Part shown: positions 52,456 to 60,584 of the stretch, in pieces | Numbering within the stretch: position 1 is the first letter of the stretch | Layout of the letters: each line of letters begins with the position of its first letter | Source: Maribacter_C sp047345145 | GTDB taxonomy: Bacteria > Bacteroidota > Bacteroidia > Flavobacteriales > Flavobacteriaceae | Direction of reading: 5' to 3' | Length of the DNA: 64,000 nucleotides | NCBI RefSeq assembly: GCF_047345145.1 | Contig: NZ_JBLFER010000003.1 | Location: 333,150 to 397,149, forward strand | The notes under the pieces: model-generated | Database searches by the model: none | Told to the model about the DNA's origin: nothing | Seen by the model: only the letters and a program-made list of their open reading frames with translations | Translations under genes and position numbers: made by a program

Positions 52456-52644
52456 TTAATTTTTAATGAAAAATTTAATAATAAATAGAAGTACTATAAA
52501 AATCAAGAATGCTAGGGCTACCCACTTAACACCTTTATAATTTTTAAGATGTAAATTTTTGTCTTTTTTATAAGAAAGTGTAATTGCCACAGCAAAAACA
52601 ACTACAAAAAGACCCGCAAAAATTAATTGTCCAGAGCTGAACAT
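52456..52644 (-). CDS. Small membrane protein, 62 aa
   Basis: Two membrane helices (LIFAGLFVVVFAVAITLSY and WVALAFLIFIVLLFIIKFF) joined by a basic loop YKKDKNLHLKNYKGVK. Divergent from the pyrophosphohydrolase gene. Similar short proteins are usual in flavobacteria as far as I know; function unknown. Confidence 0.72.
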   Translation of the reverse strand: MFSSGQLIFAGLFVVVFAVAITLSYKKDKNLHLKNYKGVKWVALAFLIFIVLLFIIKFFIKN

Positions 52645-52686
52645 ATTTTATATTTTTACGCAAAGTTAACGTAAAAACAATAAGCA

Positions 52687-53073
52687 ATGCAAGATAAGAT
52701 TAGTGCAGTAGAACAATTTCATAATTCTTTCGGATTAGGAGTTTCAGAGGTTATGAGAGCAGATTTAGGAGAAAGCAAAAACCTTTTGCGTTTTAACTTA
52801 ATGGATGAAGAAAACAAGGAGTATTTTGAAGCTGCTCAAAACAATGACCTCGTTGAGGTTGCCGATGCCCTAGGTGATATGCTTTATATTTTATGTGGTA
52901 CCATTCTTGAGCATGGTATGCAGTATAAAATTGAGGAAGTTTTCAATGAAATACAACGCAGTAATATGAGTAAGCTTGGTGCTGATGGTAAGCCCATTTA
53001 TCGTGAAGATGGTAAGGTGTTGAAAGGCCCTTCTTATTTTAAACCAAATATTCAGGAGATTCTTGATCGTTAA
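52687..53073 (+). CDS. MazG-like nucleoside triphosphate pyrophosphohydrolase
   Basis: 128 residues. All-alpha NTP-PPase fold: NLMDEENKEYFEAAQNNDLVEVADALGDMLYILCG carries the E-E-x(n)-E-x2-D metal motif of the MazG/HisE superfamily. Hydrolyses an NTP or phosphoribosyl-ATP-like substrate to the monophosphate and PPi. Single gene; converges with the ACT-domain gene. Not a HisE in context, since no his genes are near. Confidence 0.85.
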   Translation: MQDKISAVEQFHNSFGLGVSEVMRADLGESKNLLRFNLMDEENKEYFEAAQNNDLVEVADALGDMLYILCGTILEHGMQYKIEEVFNEIQRSNMSKLGADGKPIYREDGKVLKGPSYFKPNIQEILDR

Positions 53074-53098
53074 AACTAGGTGATGTTAAGAGCTGATT

Positions 53099-53500
53099 TT
53101 AACTGTGTTTCTTTGCTAACTCTTTCAAAACTTGAATTGCTTTATCAGCATCCTTTTTGTCTACAAAGATGTGATCGTGGTAGTATCCTGCGATAATATT
53201 GCAACTGATGTAATTTTTTGCCAACTCAGTTGAAAATTGTGCGGTTAATCCAACTGCTTCTAAAGAGGAGTGAATCATTAGAGTTATCCAAGAAGCTACA
53301 TAGGTGTATTTCAATTGTAATTCATCTGCTTTTTTTCTGTCGATAATTACCGTAGTTCCGTCTTTTTCTTTGAATTCGCAGAGGGTATCATTTCGATTTA
53401 TAATATTTAAGTCTCTTACGGTTGAAAACACATATTCCCCTTTATTTAGTTTAGGATTCATTCCTTTTAATAATTCAGAAATATTTGTTTCTCCGGGCAT
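53099..53500 (-). CDS. ACT-domain protein
   Basis: 133 residues made of two ACT-like halves: MNPKLNKGEYVFSTV around residue 14 and TYVASWITLMIHSSLEAVGLTAQFSTELAKNYIS around 66. This form (YkkD-like, aspartokinase-ACT type) is known as a stand-alone putative amino-acid-binding regulator. No enzymatic domain. Follows the next gene on the same strand with a 21-bp gap. Confidence 0.8.
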   Translation of the reverse strand: MPGETNISELLKGMNPKLNKGEYVFSTVRDLNIINRNDTLCEFKEKDGTTVIIDRKKADELQLKYTYVASWITLMIHSSLEAVGLTAQFSTELAKNYISCNIIAGYYHDHIFVDKKDADKAIQVLKELAKKHS

Positions 53501-53521
53501 ATAAAGTATTCTTTTGTGGTA

Positions 53522-54043
53522 TTATTCAAATTCCGCTTGGCTAACAACTTGTGGGGCAAGCGATATGTTTTCAATTATCTCAAGTAATTCGGTTTCTTTT
53601 TGGGTGCCAATTACAATTTTTTTTCCGTTTTTCAATTCAATTGCTAACCCTCTATTTCCATTCATATTATAAACAGTTCCATATTTACTTCCGAATCGAA
53701 TTCCATAACCTACGAAACCATAATTCACAATTTTAGCAGATTTTAGTTCACTCCATCTTATACTTTTTTTGACGAATGGAATAAAGCGCATTTCAATTCC
53801 GACGGCGTTTATTTCTGTAATTAAGGTCATATACCAACTAAAGTATATAAGACCGAAAATAAAAAGAGTAAAAATAACAATTCCAACATTAGACATGGGT
53901 TTGTTTCCAAATTGTTCACCTAAAAAAAGTTGTTTAAAAACCCCATAAATAGCTAAGCTTCCTAGTATTCCTAAAATCACCCAAATCCACCATTGTGTGA
54001 ATTTTTGCTTTTCTTTAAATTGAATATCTATGTTATTTACCAT
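53522..54043 (-). CDS. Membrane protein with PH-like C-terminal domain
   Basis: 173 residues. Two helices (WWIWVILGILGSLAIYGVF and VGIVIFTLFIFGLIYFSWYM) then a beta-rich part (MRFIPFVKKSIRWSELKSAKI ... GLAIELKNGKKIVIGTQ) that looks like the bacterial PH-like domain. Function unknown. An open fragment of another gene ends 5 bp upstream. Confidence 0.7.
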   Translation of the reverse strand: MVNNIDIQFKEKQKFTQWWIWVILGILGSLAIYGVFKQLFLGEQFGNKPMSNVGIVIFTLFIFGLIYFSWYMTLITEINAVGIEMRFIPFVKKSIRWSELKSAKIVNYGFVGYGIRFGSKYGTVYNMNGNRGLAIELKNGKKIVIGTQKETELLEIIENISLAPQVVSQAEFE

Positions 54044-54048
54044 AGTCT

Positions 54049-54246
54049 CTATTGTGTTTCTCTAAATTTTTCAGTGCCCATTTCTACTAGCAGATAGTTC
54101 TCAAAACCAAAATCTAGTTTGGTCAATTGATCAGCGTAATTATAATGAATAGTCGGTACGGTTGTCACATCTATATATTTTACTTTATAATAAAGATTTG
54201 AAATGCCTTGACATTTGGGGCAGTAGCATGCAAAGTTAGCTTTTAG
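54049..54246 (-). pseudogene. C-terminal gene remnant with CPKC motif
   Basis: A minus-strand frame open for 65 codons with no ATG; it reads FACYCPKCQGISNLYYKVKY at the start and ends LVEMGTEKFRETQ. The CxC/CxxC cluster suggests a zinc ribbon. It seems to be the 3' end of a gene cut at a GTTAGCT sequence (54235-54241), which matches the core of the cassette junctions further right. Likely a truncated cassette or host gene. Confidence 0.5.
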
Positions 54247-54318
54247 CTATGATTTCATTTTAGACTCTGCGCCTCTAGGTTCGAGTAATGAATTTTAGGT
54301 TTTACTGCAATCTGTTTT

Positions 54319-54744
54319 TTAAGTTTTAAAAATTTCTAGCCCATCAATCCAAAAGATTTCGCTTTCGAAAAACTTGAGTCTTGTCTTTATTACCCTTTTT
54401 GTCTTGTCTCTAGAGGGTTTTGTAATGAATCTTGCTTTAGAACCGCTAAAGTCTAGGGTATGTTTTTCGTCTAAGTCTCTCTCCTTGCTCGTGACGAATG
54501 TAACGACCTTGTCATCTAGATTCCATGTCCCTTTTCCGTACTTATGTACTATTGGTGGCATTGTTTTTTTACTATTGACATACGAATGAAATTCAAATGT
54601 TCCGTCTGAATGGAGATTTAACCTGTACTCAATTTGATGCTTTTCGTTGCCAAGTTCAAGAAAGTATTCCCCAATTATTTTGTCTGACTGAGAAAATGAA
54701 GCCAAGGTGCTCACTAAAAATGTTACTATGAATATTCTTTTCAT
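54319..54744 (-). CDS. Exported hypothetical protein, 141 aa
   Basis: Signal peptide MKRIFIVTFLVSTLASFSQ, then a beta-rich domain (IIGEYFLELGNEKHQIEYRL, GTWNLDDKVVTFV) of lipocalin-like appearance. No family recognised. Possibly the first cassette gene of the array, since it lies between remnants carrying GTTAGCT cores. Confidence 0.65.
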   Translation of the reverse strand: MKRIFIVTFLVSTLASFSQSDKIIGEYFLELGNEKHQIEYRLNLHSDGTFEFHSYVNSKKTMPPIVHKYGKGTWNLDDKVVTFVTSKERDLDEKHTLDFSGSKARFITKPSRDKTKRVIKTRLKFFESEIFWIDGLEIFKT

Positions 54745-54750
54745 CTTGTT

Positions 54751-55061
54751 TTATTTCGTCAATATCTGGTTTATCAAGCCATCTTTATCTACAATGGTCC
54801 AACTGTGAAGATGTCGTTCACCATTCGCTCGGTACCCTTTATTAATTGTCGGAATGTATTCAACATGCTCAAATTCTTTTTCTAATAGACGCTCCGATAA
54901 TTTTTTGATATAGAAAGCGTTCATTTGTTCGTAACCAGCCATTCGATTTTCCTTCCACCAAAGCGAATCAGGTTCTGTATAAAGTCGAATTTTTAAATTT
55001 CACAATTTGTTTTTACTTGGAAATCGTCAAATTTAAAAGATTGGTAACTTTCCAAAAATGC
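54751..55061 (-). pseudogene. Frameshifted remnant of an unknown protein
   Basis: The downstream 63-codon frame (MAGYEQMNAFYIKKL to IVDKDGLINQILTK) continues upstream without a stop as IRLYTEPDSLWWKENR, and the segment before it is in another frame (SYQSFKFDDFQVKTNCEI). The shift lies in an A/T run near 54985-55005. Joined, they look like one protein. A TGA follows an ATG at the 5' edge (55062-55070). No family recognised; a short form starting at 54942 could still be translated. Confidence 0.5.
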
Positions 55062-55073
55062 TCAAGCCATAAG

Positions 55074-55080
55074 GTTAGCT
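55074..55080. repeat. Cassette-core remnant GTTAGCT
   Basis: GTTAGCT with the same orientation as the right-hand cores at 62246 and 57391, lying 30 bases after the DHFR-like gene stop, but without the long palindrome. The DHFR cassette's own start core is GTTGTCAC, so this does not match it; it could be the right core of a neighbouring, partly deleted cassette. Confidence 0.4.
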
Positions 55081-55109
55081 ATGACTTGCGTTATTTTTAA
55101 CCAAAGTTT

Positions 55110-55664
55110 TTATTCTTTATTTATTCCATAAACCATTTCCACCATTCCGTCTTTAAAAGCTGTTACATCTTTTAAATGTAAAGGAATTTCCTTTCCGATA
55201 TAGTCGAAAAAGAGTGTCCCATCTCCTAACAGAGTGGGAATTATAGTTATGTTGATTTCATCAGCAAGCCCGAGTTTAAGGAATTCTTTAGTTAGCATTG
55301 TACCTCCAACCATCCACATATTCTCAAACTTTGATTTTAGCTTATCATTAATAATTTCTGTCAATTTACCCGAAAGGAAGTGAACACTCTTTTTGTTCGA
55401 TTTTAAATTTCTATTTGTTAGCACAAAAACAGGCACTTCTCCGTAAGGCCAACCGAGTTCAATGGTTCGTTCATAAGTTTGTGAACCCATAATGTAACAG
55501 TCAATCGATTTAAGAAATTTCGAAATATATTCTTCGGTGAGCTCAACTCCTTTTTCGTAATTGTCTTTTGAGTGCATCCAAGAAACACTTCCATCTTTTT
55601 TGGCTATAAAACCATCAAGACTGGAAACCATATGAATCGTAATTTTTGAATTTTTAGTTCGCAT
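55110..55664 (-). CDS. Dihydrofolate-reductase-like protein (RibD C-terminal family)
   Basis: 184 residues. TIHMVSSLDGFIAKKDGSVSWM near the start, the YIMGSQTYERTIELGWPYG segment around 57 and MWMVGGTMLTKEFLKLGLADEINITIIPTLLGDG around 116 are those of the YyaP/YwjB-type DHFR-like family. NADPH-dependent reduction is expected; not a proven folate enzyme. The ATG at 55664 lies 10 bp after its cassette core GTTGTCAC (minus strand), a typical cassette-like short leader. Confidence 0.88.
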   Translation of the reverse strand: MRTKNSKITIHMVSSLDGFIAKKDGSVSWMHSKDNYEKGVELTEEYISKFLKSIDCYIMGSQTYERTIELGWPYGEVPVFVLTNRNLKSNKKSVHFLSGKLTEIINDKLKSKFENMWMVGGTMLTKEFLKLGLADEINITIIPTLLGDGTLFFDYIGKEIPLHLKDVTAFKDGMVEMVYGINKE

Positions 55665-55674
55665 TTCTCACTTT

Positions 55675-55848
55675 GTGACAACGGTTGAGCTTTGAGTAGT
55701 ACAAGAATTTTTAGCCCAAGCCATTCCGAATGGCTCATATCAAATCCTTATTTTTTGTTTTTAAATTTAGCCATAAATACTCAAATAAGGCTTTGTGGAC
55801 TTCGATTTACAAAACGACCTTTCGCTAAGCACCAAAATTCCGTATTAC
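55675..55848 (-). repeat. Cassette junction element J3 (attC-like hairpin, degenerate)
   Basis: Starts with GTGACAAC (55675-55682) and GGTTGAGCT, the same order as in J10 and J11. AGTAGTAC (55691-55698) can pair with GTATTACT (55842-55849) with one G-T. AGCCATT-CCG-AATGGCT is an inner hairpin. The right end runs into the 3' end of the NTF2-like gene, whose stop (55825-55827) is inside the element, and a right-hand core is not visible. Confidence 0.6.
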
Positions 55849-56226
55849 TTTTTCCAGATGCCATATTTTGGAAACTATTTGCCATCCATCTTCTCCATTA
55901 ACAAAGCCAAGATGGTCTACAAACACATTGTTATGCGCTCTTATTCTAATTTTTACAGTCGCGCAAGCGGTTGATAACCAATCAATCATTAAAATTTCTG
56001 CTTCGGGCTCTTGCCCTTTACTCGATGGCGATACCCTTTTTCCAACATCTTTGCTAAAACTAGCAATAGGCTCCGCAAAAACCTTGCCTTCATCAACATC
56101 AAAAAGGCTAGAATTTTTGTGAAATACTTGGTCAAGCTTTTTAGTATCGCAAAAATAAAGGGCGTCGAAATAAGTTTGTACTGCGTTTAGTAAGTCGGTA
56201 GTAGCGTTCATTCTTAGGTTTTGCAT
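55825..56226 (-). CDS. NTF2-like (SnoaL-type) protein
   Basis: ATG 56226 (MQNLRMNATTDLLNAV) gives 133 residues; ATG 56211 is also possible. DLLNAVQTYFDALYFCDTKKLDQVFH and DHLGFVNGEDGWQIVSKIW are marks of the nuclear-transport-factor-2-like, putative lumazine-binding type. Often small-molecule binding or isomerase. It is divergent from a LysR regulator with 134 bp between starts, so LysR probably controls it. Its last codons lie within junction element J3. Confidence 0.82.
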   Translation of the reverse strand: MQNLRMNATTDLLNAVQTYFDALYFCDTKKLDQVFHKNSSLFDVDEGKVFAEPIASFSKDVGKRVSPSSKGQEPEAEILMIDWLSTACATVKIRIRAHNNVFVDHLGFVNGEDGWQIVSKIWHLEKVIRNFGA

Positions 56227-56360
56227 AATGTAAAAATTTGTATTTGGCAAAATTAGTTAGGCTACAGCCCTATTTTCAAATGCTGAACTTGATGCTTTTG
56301 ATTGTATGGTTGAATTTTTTTCAATTAAGGCTTTTAAACAAATTATTAGCTTTGCCTCTT

Positions 56361-57251
56361 ATGGAAATCAAATATTTTAGGCTAATAAAAACAATAGTGG
56401 AAGAAGGTAGTATTGCCAATTCTGCAGAAAAACTATTTTTGACGCAATCTGCGCTAAGCCATCAATTAAGGGAATTGGAAGAACGTTTGGGATTCAAGGT
56501 CTTTCATAGGACACGAAATAAATGGCAACTGACCGATGAAGGTAGCGAACTTTACAAATTAGGAAACTCTGTTCTCGAAAGTATCGAGAAGGGTTTTGAG
56601 AACATCGAACAATTGCGAAGCGGTTCAGTCGGAACTGTTAAAGTTAGCACGGAATGTTTCAGTTTTTATCAGGGTCTTTCTGGTTTTATTCAAAAAATGG
56701 GGCTTTTGTATCCAGATATAGAGGTTGATTTGATTCTTGAAGCCACACATCAACCAATTTCGAAGATTTTATCCAATGAGATTGACATTGCGATAGTTAC
56801 TTCAAAACCCGCAAATGAGGTTTTATCAAGTATCGAAATTTACGAAGATGAGATTTTTGCGATTATGCATAAGGAAAGTCCGTTGAACAAAGTGGTTTTT
56901 TTGGATACAAATGATTTTTCGAATGCACATTTGATAATCCATTCTTTTCCTTTGGAAACGGTCTCGGTATATGAGCAACTTTTAAAACCTAATAAAATTA
57001 CTCCACTCAAGATTTCTGCGATACCTCTTACTGAGGTCGCATTGGAAATGGTAGATGCTAATATGGGAATAATGTGTATGCCCAAATGGGCATTAAAATC
57101 TTTTAAGATTTCTGATGATTTGATTTTTAAAAGAATTGGTAAAAATGGTTTAAAGCGAACGCATTATTTGGTCTTTCGAAAGGCCGATGAACTCAAAAAG
57201 TACGTTAATGACTTTATTTCCAATTTCGAAGAGGATTTTTCTAAGCAATGA
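56361..57251 (+). CDS. LysR-family transcriptional regulator
   Basis: ATG 56361 (MEIKYFRLIKTIVEEGSIAN) is the right start, as LysR proteins begin just before the HTH; 296 residues. HTH: SAEKLFLTQSALSHQLRELEERLGFKVFHR. The C-terminal effector domain follows (VKVSTECFSFYQGLSGFI, DIAIVTSKP). It is one of the few plus-strand genes in the array and ends 13 bp before junction J4. Divergent with the NTF2-like gene, its likely target. Confidence 0.92.
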   Translation: MEIKYFRLIKTIVEEGSIANSAEKLFLTQSALSHQLRELEERLGFKVFHRTRNKWQLTDEGSELYKLGNSVLESIEKGFENIEQLRSGSVGTVKVSTECFSFYQGLSGFIQKMGLLYPDIEVDLILEATHQPISKILSNEIDIAIVTSKPANEVLSSIEIYEDEIFAIMHKESPLNKVVFLDTNDFSNAHLIIHSFPLETVSVYEQLLKPNKITPLKISAIPLTEVALEMVDANMGIMCMPKWALKSFKISDDLIFKRIGKNGLKRTHYLVFRKADELKKYVNDFISNFEEDFSKQ

Positions 57252-57264
57252 TTTTTTCAGCTTG

Positions 57265-57398
57265 CAGCTAACGTGTTCGTGTATTAGCAGCAGCGGGATT
57301 TACGCAACTACTTTGCAGATTACAATATACTTTAACTAAATGAAATAGCAGTTTGGTTACCAACTCAAACCGCTATTGCTTACACACAGTGTTAGCCA
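57265..57398 (-). repeat. Cassette junction element J4 (attC-like hairpin, 134 bp)
   Basis: Left core CAGCTAAC (57265-57272), right core GTTAGCCA (57391-57398). The two halves are imperfect inverted copies: GTGTATTAGCAGCAGCGGG on the left against CCGCTATTGCTTACACAC on the right. Shorter than J9/J10 and different in sequence, but with the same design. Confidence 0.7.
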
Positions 57399-57409
57399 CT
57401 GGCTTTTCA

Positions 57410-58414
57410 TCAAAAATATTCATCAATGAGTTCTTTATTCGACATTGAGCCTGCTACAGTTCCTGATGCAACTGCATTGGCAATAGAACGCATAAATGTA
57501 GTATTATCGCCACATACAAATAAACCTTCTATGTTTGTTTTTTGGAACATATCGACTTTGATGTAACCATTTTCGTCTAATTCACAACCCAATTGATTTG
57601 GTATTTCACTATGTTGAACAAAAGGTACTTGTGAATAAACCGCTTTTATTGGGTGTTTTTGACCATCACTAAAAACGATGTTTTTAAGATGACCATCTTC
57701 GTTTTCAAAACTAGCGATTTCTTTTTCTATTATTTTGATATTATTTCGTTCTAATTTTTTAGTTTGTTCGTCATCTAATTCCGATTTTCCGTTAGTAAAT
57801 AGCGTTAAATCGTCTGTCCAATTGCTAATCATTTTAGAGAACTCAAATCCATAATCGCCATTTCCAAAAATTCCTGTTTTCTCATTTCGATATTCGTAAC
57901 CGTGGCAATAAGGACAATGAATTATAGATATTCCCCAACTTTCTGAAAAGCCTTTAATTCTTGGCATTATATCTTTAATTCCAGTCGCAAGGATTATTTT
58001 TTTGGCTTTAAAGCTGTCGTTGTTTTGAGTTATGATTTCAAATCCATCTTCAACTTGTCTTCCTTTGGTAGCTAAACCAGAATAAAATCGTACAGTTGGA
58101 TATTCTTCAACTTGTTTTCTTGCAATTTGAGAGATTACACTTGGCACTTTTCCATCGTGTGTTATATAATTGTGTGCTTGTGGTGTTTGTCTATTACAGG
58201 GTTTCCCGCTATCTATAACTAATGTTTTTCTCAATGACCTTCCTAAAGCCATTGCTGCCGAAAGTCCTGCATAACTCCCACCAATAATGATAACTTCAAA
58301 TTCTTTATCGTCTTTCATAATATCGTACTTAGCAAATGACATCAATAAAGGTGTTGTAATTATAGCAGTTGATGCCAAAGCACTTTTTTTGATAAATTTT
58401 CTTCTTGATACCAT
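57410..58414 (-). CDS. Exported thioredoxin-reductase-like flavoprotein
   Basis: 334 residues. N-terminus MVSRRKFIKKSALASTAI is a twin-arginine signal (RRKF). FAD motif VIIGGSYAGLSAAM at ~42, redox-active CPYC in IIHCPYCHGYEYRN around 170, NADPH-binding GIFGNGDYGFEFS around 186 and GLFVCGDNTTFMRSIANAVASG near the end. It resembles TrxB-type pyridine nucleotide-disulfide oxidoreductases; the Tat signal would place it in the periplasm, unusual for an NADPH enzyme. A small broken ORF lies 6 bp upstream and a Fur-type gene is divergent. Confidence 0.88.
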   Translation of the reverse strand: MVSRRKFIKKSALASTAIITTPLLMSFAKYDIMKDDKEFEVIIIGGSYAGLSAAMALGRSLRKTLVIDSGKPCNRQTPQAHNYITHDGKVPSVISQIARKQVEEYPTVRFYSGLATKGRQVEDGFEIITQNNDSFKAKKIILATGIKDIMPRIKGFSESWGISIIHCPYCHGYEYRNEKTGIFGNGDYGFEFSKMISNWTDDLTLFTNGKSELDDEQTKKLERNNIKIIEKEIASFENEDGHLKNIVFSDGQKHPIKAVYSQVPFVQHSEIPNQLGCELDENGYIKVDMFQKTNIEGLFVCGDNTTFMRSIANAVASGTVAGSMSNKELIDEYF

Positions 58415-58420
58415 TTGTAT

Positions 58421-58585
58421 TTATAACAAATTGTTGTGCAAATCATTTAGTGCAGATACTACAGAAATGCCGTAACCCTACAATATTTCTATATTTGAAC
58501 TATCAACTAACGTGATATATTCCCTATCTAGATGCCCTGTCTTTGGGTTACTTAATTGGGTTATATCAATTTGACATTCAGACAT
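58421..58585 (-). pseudogene. Small ORF with an in-frame TAG, upstream of the flavoprotein
   Basis: ATG 58585 opens a frame reading MSECQIDITQLSNPKTGHLD and on to IEIL (35 aa), a TAG at 58480-58478, then GYGISVVSALNDLHNNLL and TAA at 58421, 6 bp before the flavoprotein start. A CAG-to-TAG change would explain the break, giving a 54-aa protein. A 35-aa product is still possible. The control region of the divergent Fur gene overlaps its start. Confidence 0.5.
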
Positions 58586-58647
58586 GAGATTATTTTTTTG
58601 TAAAAGTAATAAAAATTTGCTTTATTGCAACAAAGTCGCATTAAAAA

Positions 58648-59031
58648 ATGAAAAGAAGAAATACTCAATCTAAAACAGAAATTTTGGAAATTTTAAAATC
58701 GTCCTCTAATTCTGCTTTAAGTCACGAAATGCTACAGGAAAAATTGAATTCTAATATTGATAGGGCAACTATTTATCGTGTTCTCAATCGTTTTTGTGAT
58801 GATGGTTGGGTTCACCGGATTGTTGGCGATGATGGAAAGCAGTACTTTGCTTTGTGCCTAAATTGTGGTGAAAAAAAGGAAGAGCACAACCATAACCATT
58901 TTCATTTCAGATGTCTTCAATGCGGAACTGTAGAATGTCTTGAAAATGAAATAGATATTGCGTTGCCAAAAGGATATATGGCTAAATCCTTTAATGGTCT
59001 TATTTCTGGCTATTGTATTAATTGTTCCTGA
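58648..59031 (+). CDS. Fur-family transcriptional regulator
   Basis: 127 residues. HTH region with LNSNIDRATIYRVLNRFCDDGWVHRI (around 32-57), His-rich HNHNHFHF metal site around 79, and two cysteine pairs, CLQC and the C-terminal CINC, for structural zinc. An additional CLNC pair precedes the His run. It may be a Zur/PerR/Fur type; metal cannot be told. Divergent from the redox genes, which it may control. Confidence 0.9.
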   Translation: MKRRNTQSKTEILEILKSSSNSALSHEMLQEKLNSNIDRATIYRVLNRFCDDGWVHRIVGDDGKQYFALCLNCGEKKEEHNHNHFHFRCLQCGTVECLENEIDIALPKGYMAKSFNGLISGYCINCS

Positions 59032-59058
59032 TACTTAATCACTTCGCTTAAAAATAAA

Positions 59059-59853
59059 TTATACGCCAATTATTACGGATAAAATCTTCTCAATAGTAGC
59101 ATTGAGCCTACTTGGATTCTCAAGCATTGGGTAATGACAAGTTCCATTTATTTTATATAATTCGTAATTATCACCGAGATGTTTATTTAGATTTTCTTCG
59201 TTAGTAGGTGAGTAGTTAACATGAATTGAATGTAATTTTATTTTTAATTCTTTTAGCAATTTTAGTTGACGATTGTGATAACTGAAACCATATTCAAGCA
59301 AAGGAATTCCAATTTCAGGATTTATATTTCTATAATCTTTTAGTAATTTAGATACGATTTCATGGTTCGTTTCCTCGGTTAGTAAGGCTTGTTTTGCAAA
59401 CTGTTCGCAGGTATATTCAAAATTTGTATTTAAACCATTAATTAGCTGATTAACTACCTCTTTCGGAAGTTCTATTCCAATGTTTTTCATATGGTCTATT
59501 TCAATTATACCTATGATTTCATTTGCGTTTTGAGCTACAGTCTCAAGCATAACGTCAGAACCAAAAGAATGTCCTATAATTATTACATTCTTTAAAGATA
59601 ATCTATGTATGAATTCACTAACGTCCTTACCAAACCTTTGACCATTTAATACTTTTTGATTGAACGAAGATTTTCCATGCCCAGGTAAATCAATAGCCAA
59701 TGTTCTGTAATTTTCAGAGAAATGGGATAATTGTATTTCCCAATACGTTTTGTTTATAAACGCTCCATGAATAAACAAGAGTGCAATATTTCCTTTTTGA
59801 TTGTCGTAATATGAAAGTTGCTCTCCATTAATGCTAATTTTTTTAGTTTCCAT
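59059..59853 (-). CDS. Alpha/beta hydrolase controlled by TetR
   Basis: 264 residues. LFIHGAFINKTYWE (oxyanion region), LAIDLPGHGKSSF around 55, nucleophile GHSFGSD around 93 and a late His in NGTCHYPMLENP. No signal peptide. It lies 73 bp downstream of tetR, on the same strand, and the gap contains a copy of the palindrome that also precedes tetR. Substrate unknown; esterase or haloperoxidase-like enzyme. Confidence 0.85.
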   Translation of the reverse strand: METKKISINGEQLSYYDNQKGNIALLFIHGAFINKTYWEIQLSHFSENYRTLAIDLPGHGKSSFNQKVLNGQRFGKDVSEFIHRLSLKNVIIIGHSFGSDVMLETVAQNANEIIGIIEIDHMKNIGIELPKEVVNQLINGLNTNFEYTCEQFAKQALLTEETNHEIVSKLLKDYRNINPEIGIPLLEYGFSYHNRQLKLLKELKIKLHSIHVNYSPTNEENLNKHLGDNYELYKINGTCHYPMLENPSRLNATIEKILSVIIGV

Positions 59854-59893
59854 ATTTAAAAGATTAATAATACTATTTTCTTTAATTTTATAA

Positions 59894-59909
59894 ATGAATA
59901 TTTATTCAT
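59894..59909. promoter_or_regulatory. TetR operator candidate, upstream of hydrolase
   Basis: ATGAATATTTATTCAT, 7-bp arms (ATGAATA/TATTCAT-type symmetry). The same 16-mer, in reverse complement, occurs at 60512-60527 before tetR. It ends 41 bp upstream of the hydrolase ATG. Confidence 0.7.
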
Positions 59910-59926
59910 AAATAGTTTAAATTTTT

Positions 59927-60502
59927 TTATTTTTCTATGGCTTGCCAGCACAAAGCAAAAGATTTGTCAACTAAATCATCAGTTAGTATACTCTCTTTTT
60001 CGTTGACTAAATGAGTAGAATAAGTCCTTAAAAAACCAATGATTAATGAAATGAGCATTTGGCTATCAATGTCTTTTATTAAATTTTCTTTTTTCCCTTT
60101 ATCAAGCAACTCTTTTAAATAATTCTTGAATTTTATATCTAATTTTTTATTAGTGTCTGAAATTAATGGGGAAATTAGAAATTGCTCTAAAAAAATAATT
60201 CTCAAGTTATCTTCTACTAAGCTTTTTAGCGCAATATGCCACATTTTATAAAGTTGAATATTGATAGGAAGATGGCTAATTGTGTCTACGATTGCAGGTG
60301 CGCTCTCTCTTTGTAGTTTATAATAGAGTGCATTTAGCAACTCTTCTTTACTTTTGAAATAAATATAAAGTGTGCCACTTGCTATTTTAGCTTCTTTAGC
60401 AATATCAGACATTTTTAACCCTGCAATACCAACTCTACCTGTAAGGTTTAGTGTGGCTTTGAAAATTTGATTTAGTCTGTATTCTGTTTTTTCAGTCATC
60501 AT
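59927..60502 (-). CDS. TetR-family transcriptional regulator
   Basis: 191 residues. HTH: IFKATLNLTGRVGIAGLKMSDIAKEAKIASGTLYIYFKSKEELL (residues ~13-57). The C-terminal ligand domain is divergent, as usual. Two identical palindromes at 59894 and 60512 flank the gene and precede tetR and the hydrolase gene, so it likely represses both. It sits in the multi-gene cassette between cores at 57391 and 60592. Confidence 0.92.
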   Translation of the reverse strand: MMTEKTEYRLNQIFKATLNLTGRVGIAGLKMSDIAKEAKIASGTLYIYFKSKEELLNALYYKLQRESAPAIVDTISHLPINIQLYKMWHIALKSLVEDNLRIIFLEQFLISPLISDTNKKLDIKFKNYLKELLDKGKKENLIKDIDSQMLISLIIGFLRTYSTHLVNEKESILTDDLVDKSFALCWQAIEK

Positions 60503-60511
60503 TGTAAAAAT

Positions 60512-60527
60512 ATGAATAAATATTCAT
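60512..60527. promoter_or_regulatory. TetR operator candidate, upstream of tetR
   Basis: ATGAATAAATATTCAT, the reverse complement of the 59894-59909 site, 10 bp before the tetR start codon. Confidence 0.7.
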
Positions 60528-60584
60528 ATTATGATCAATAAAGATAACTTATTATATTCTATTGAAGTTTGGTTCTTCAGCTTG

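Noticed and set aside
56238..56360. 41-residue N-terminal extension of LysR
   Set aside because: LysR proteins start a few residues before the HTH; the extension would overlap the divergent promoter region.
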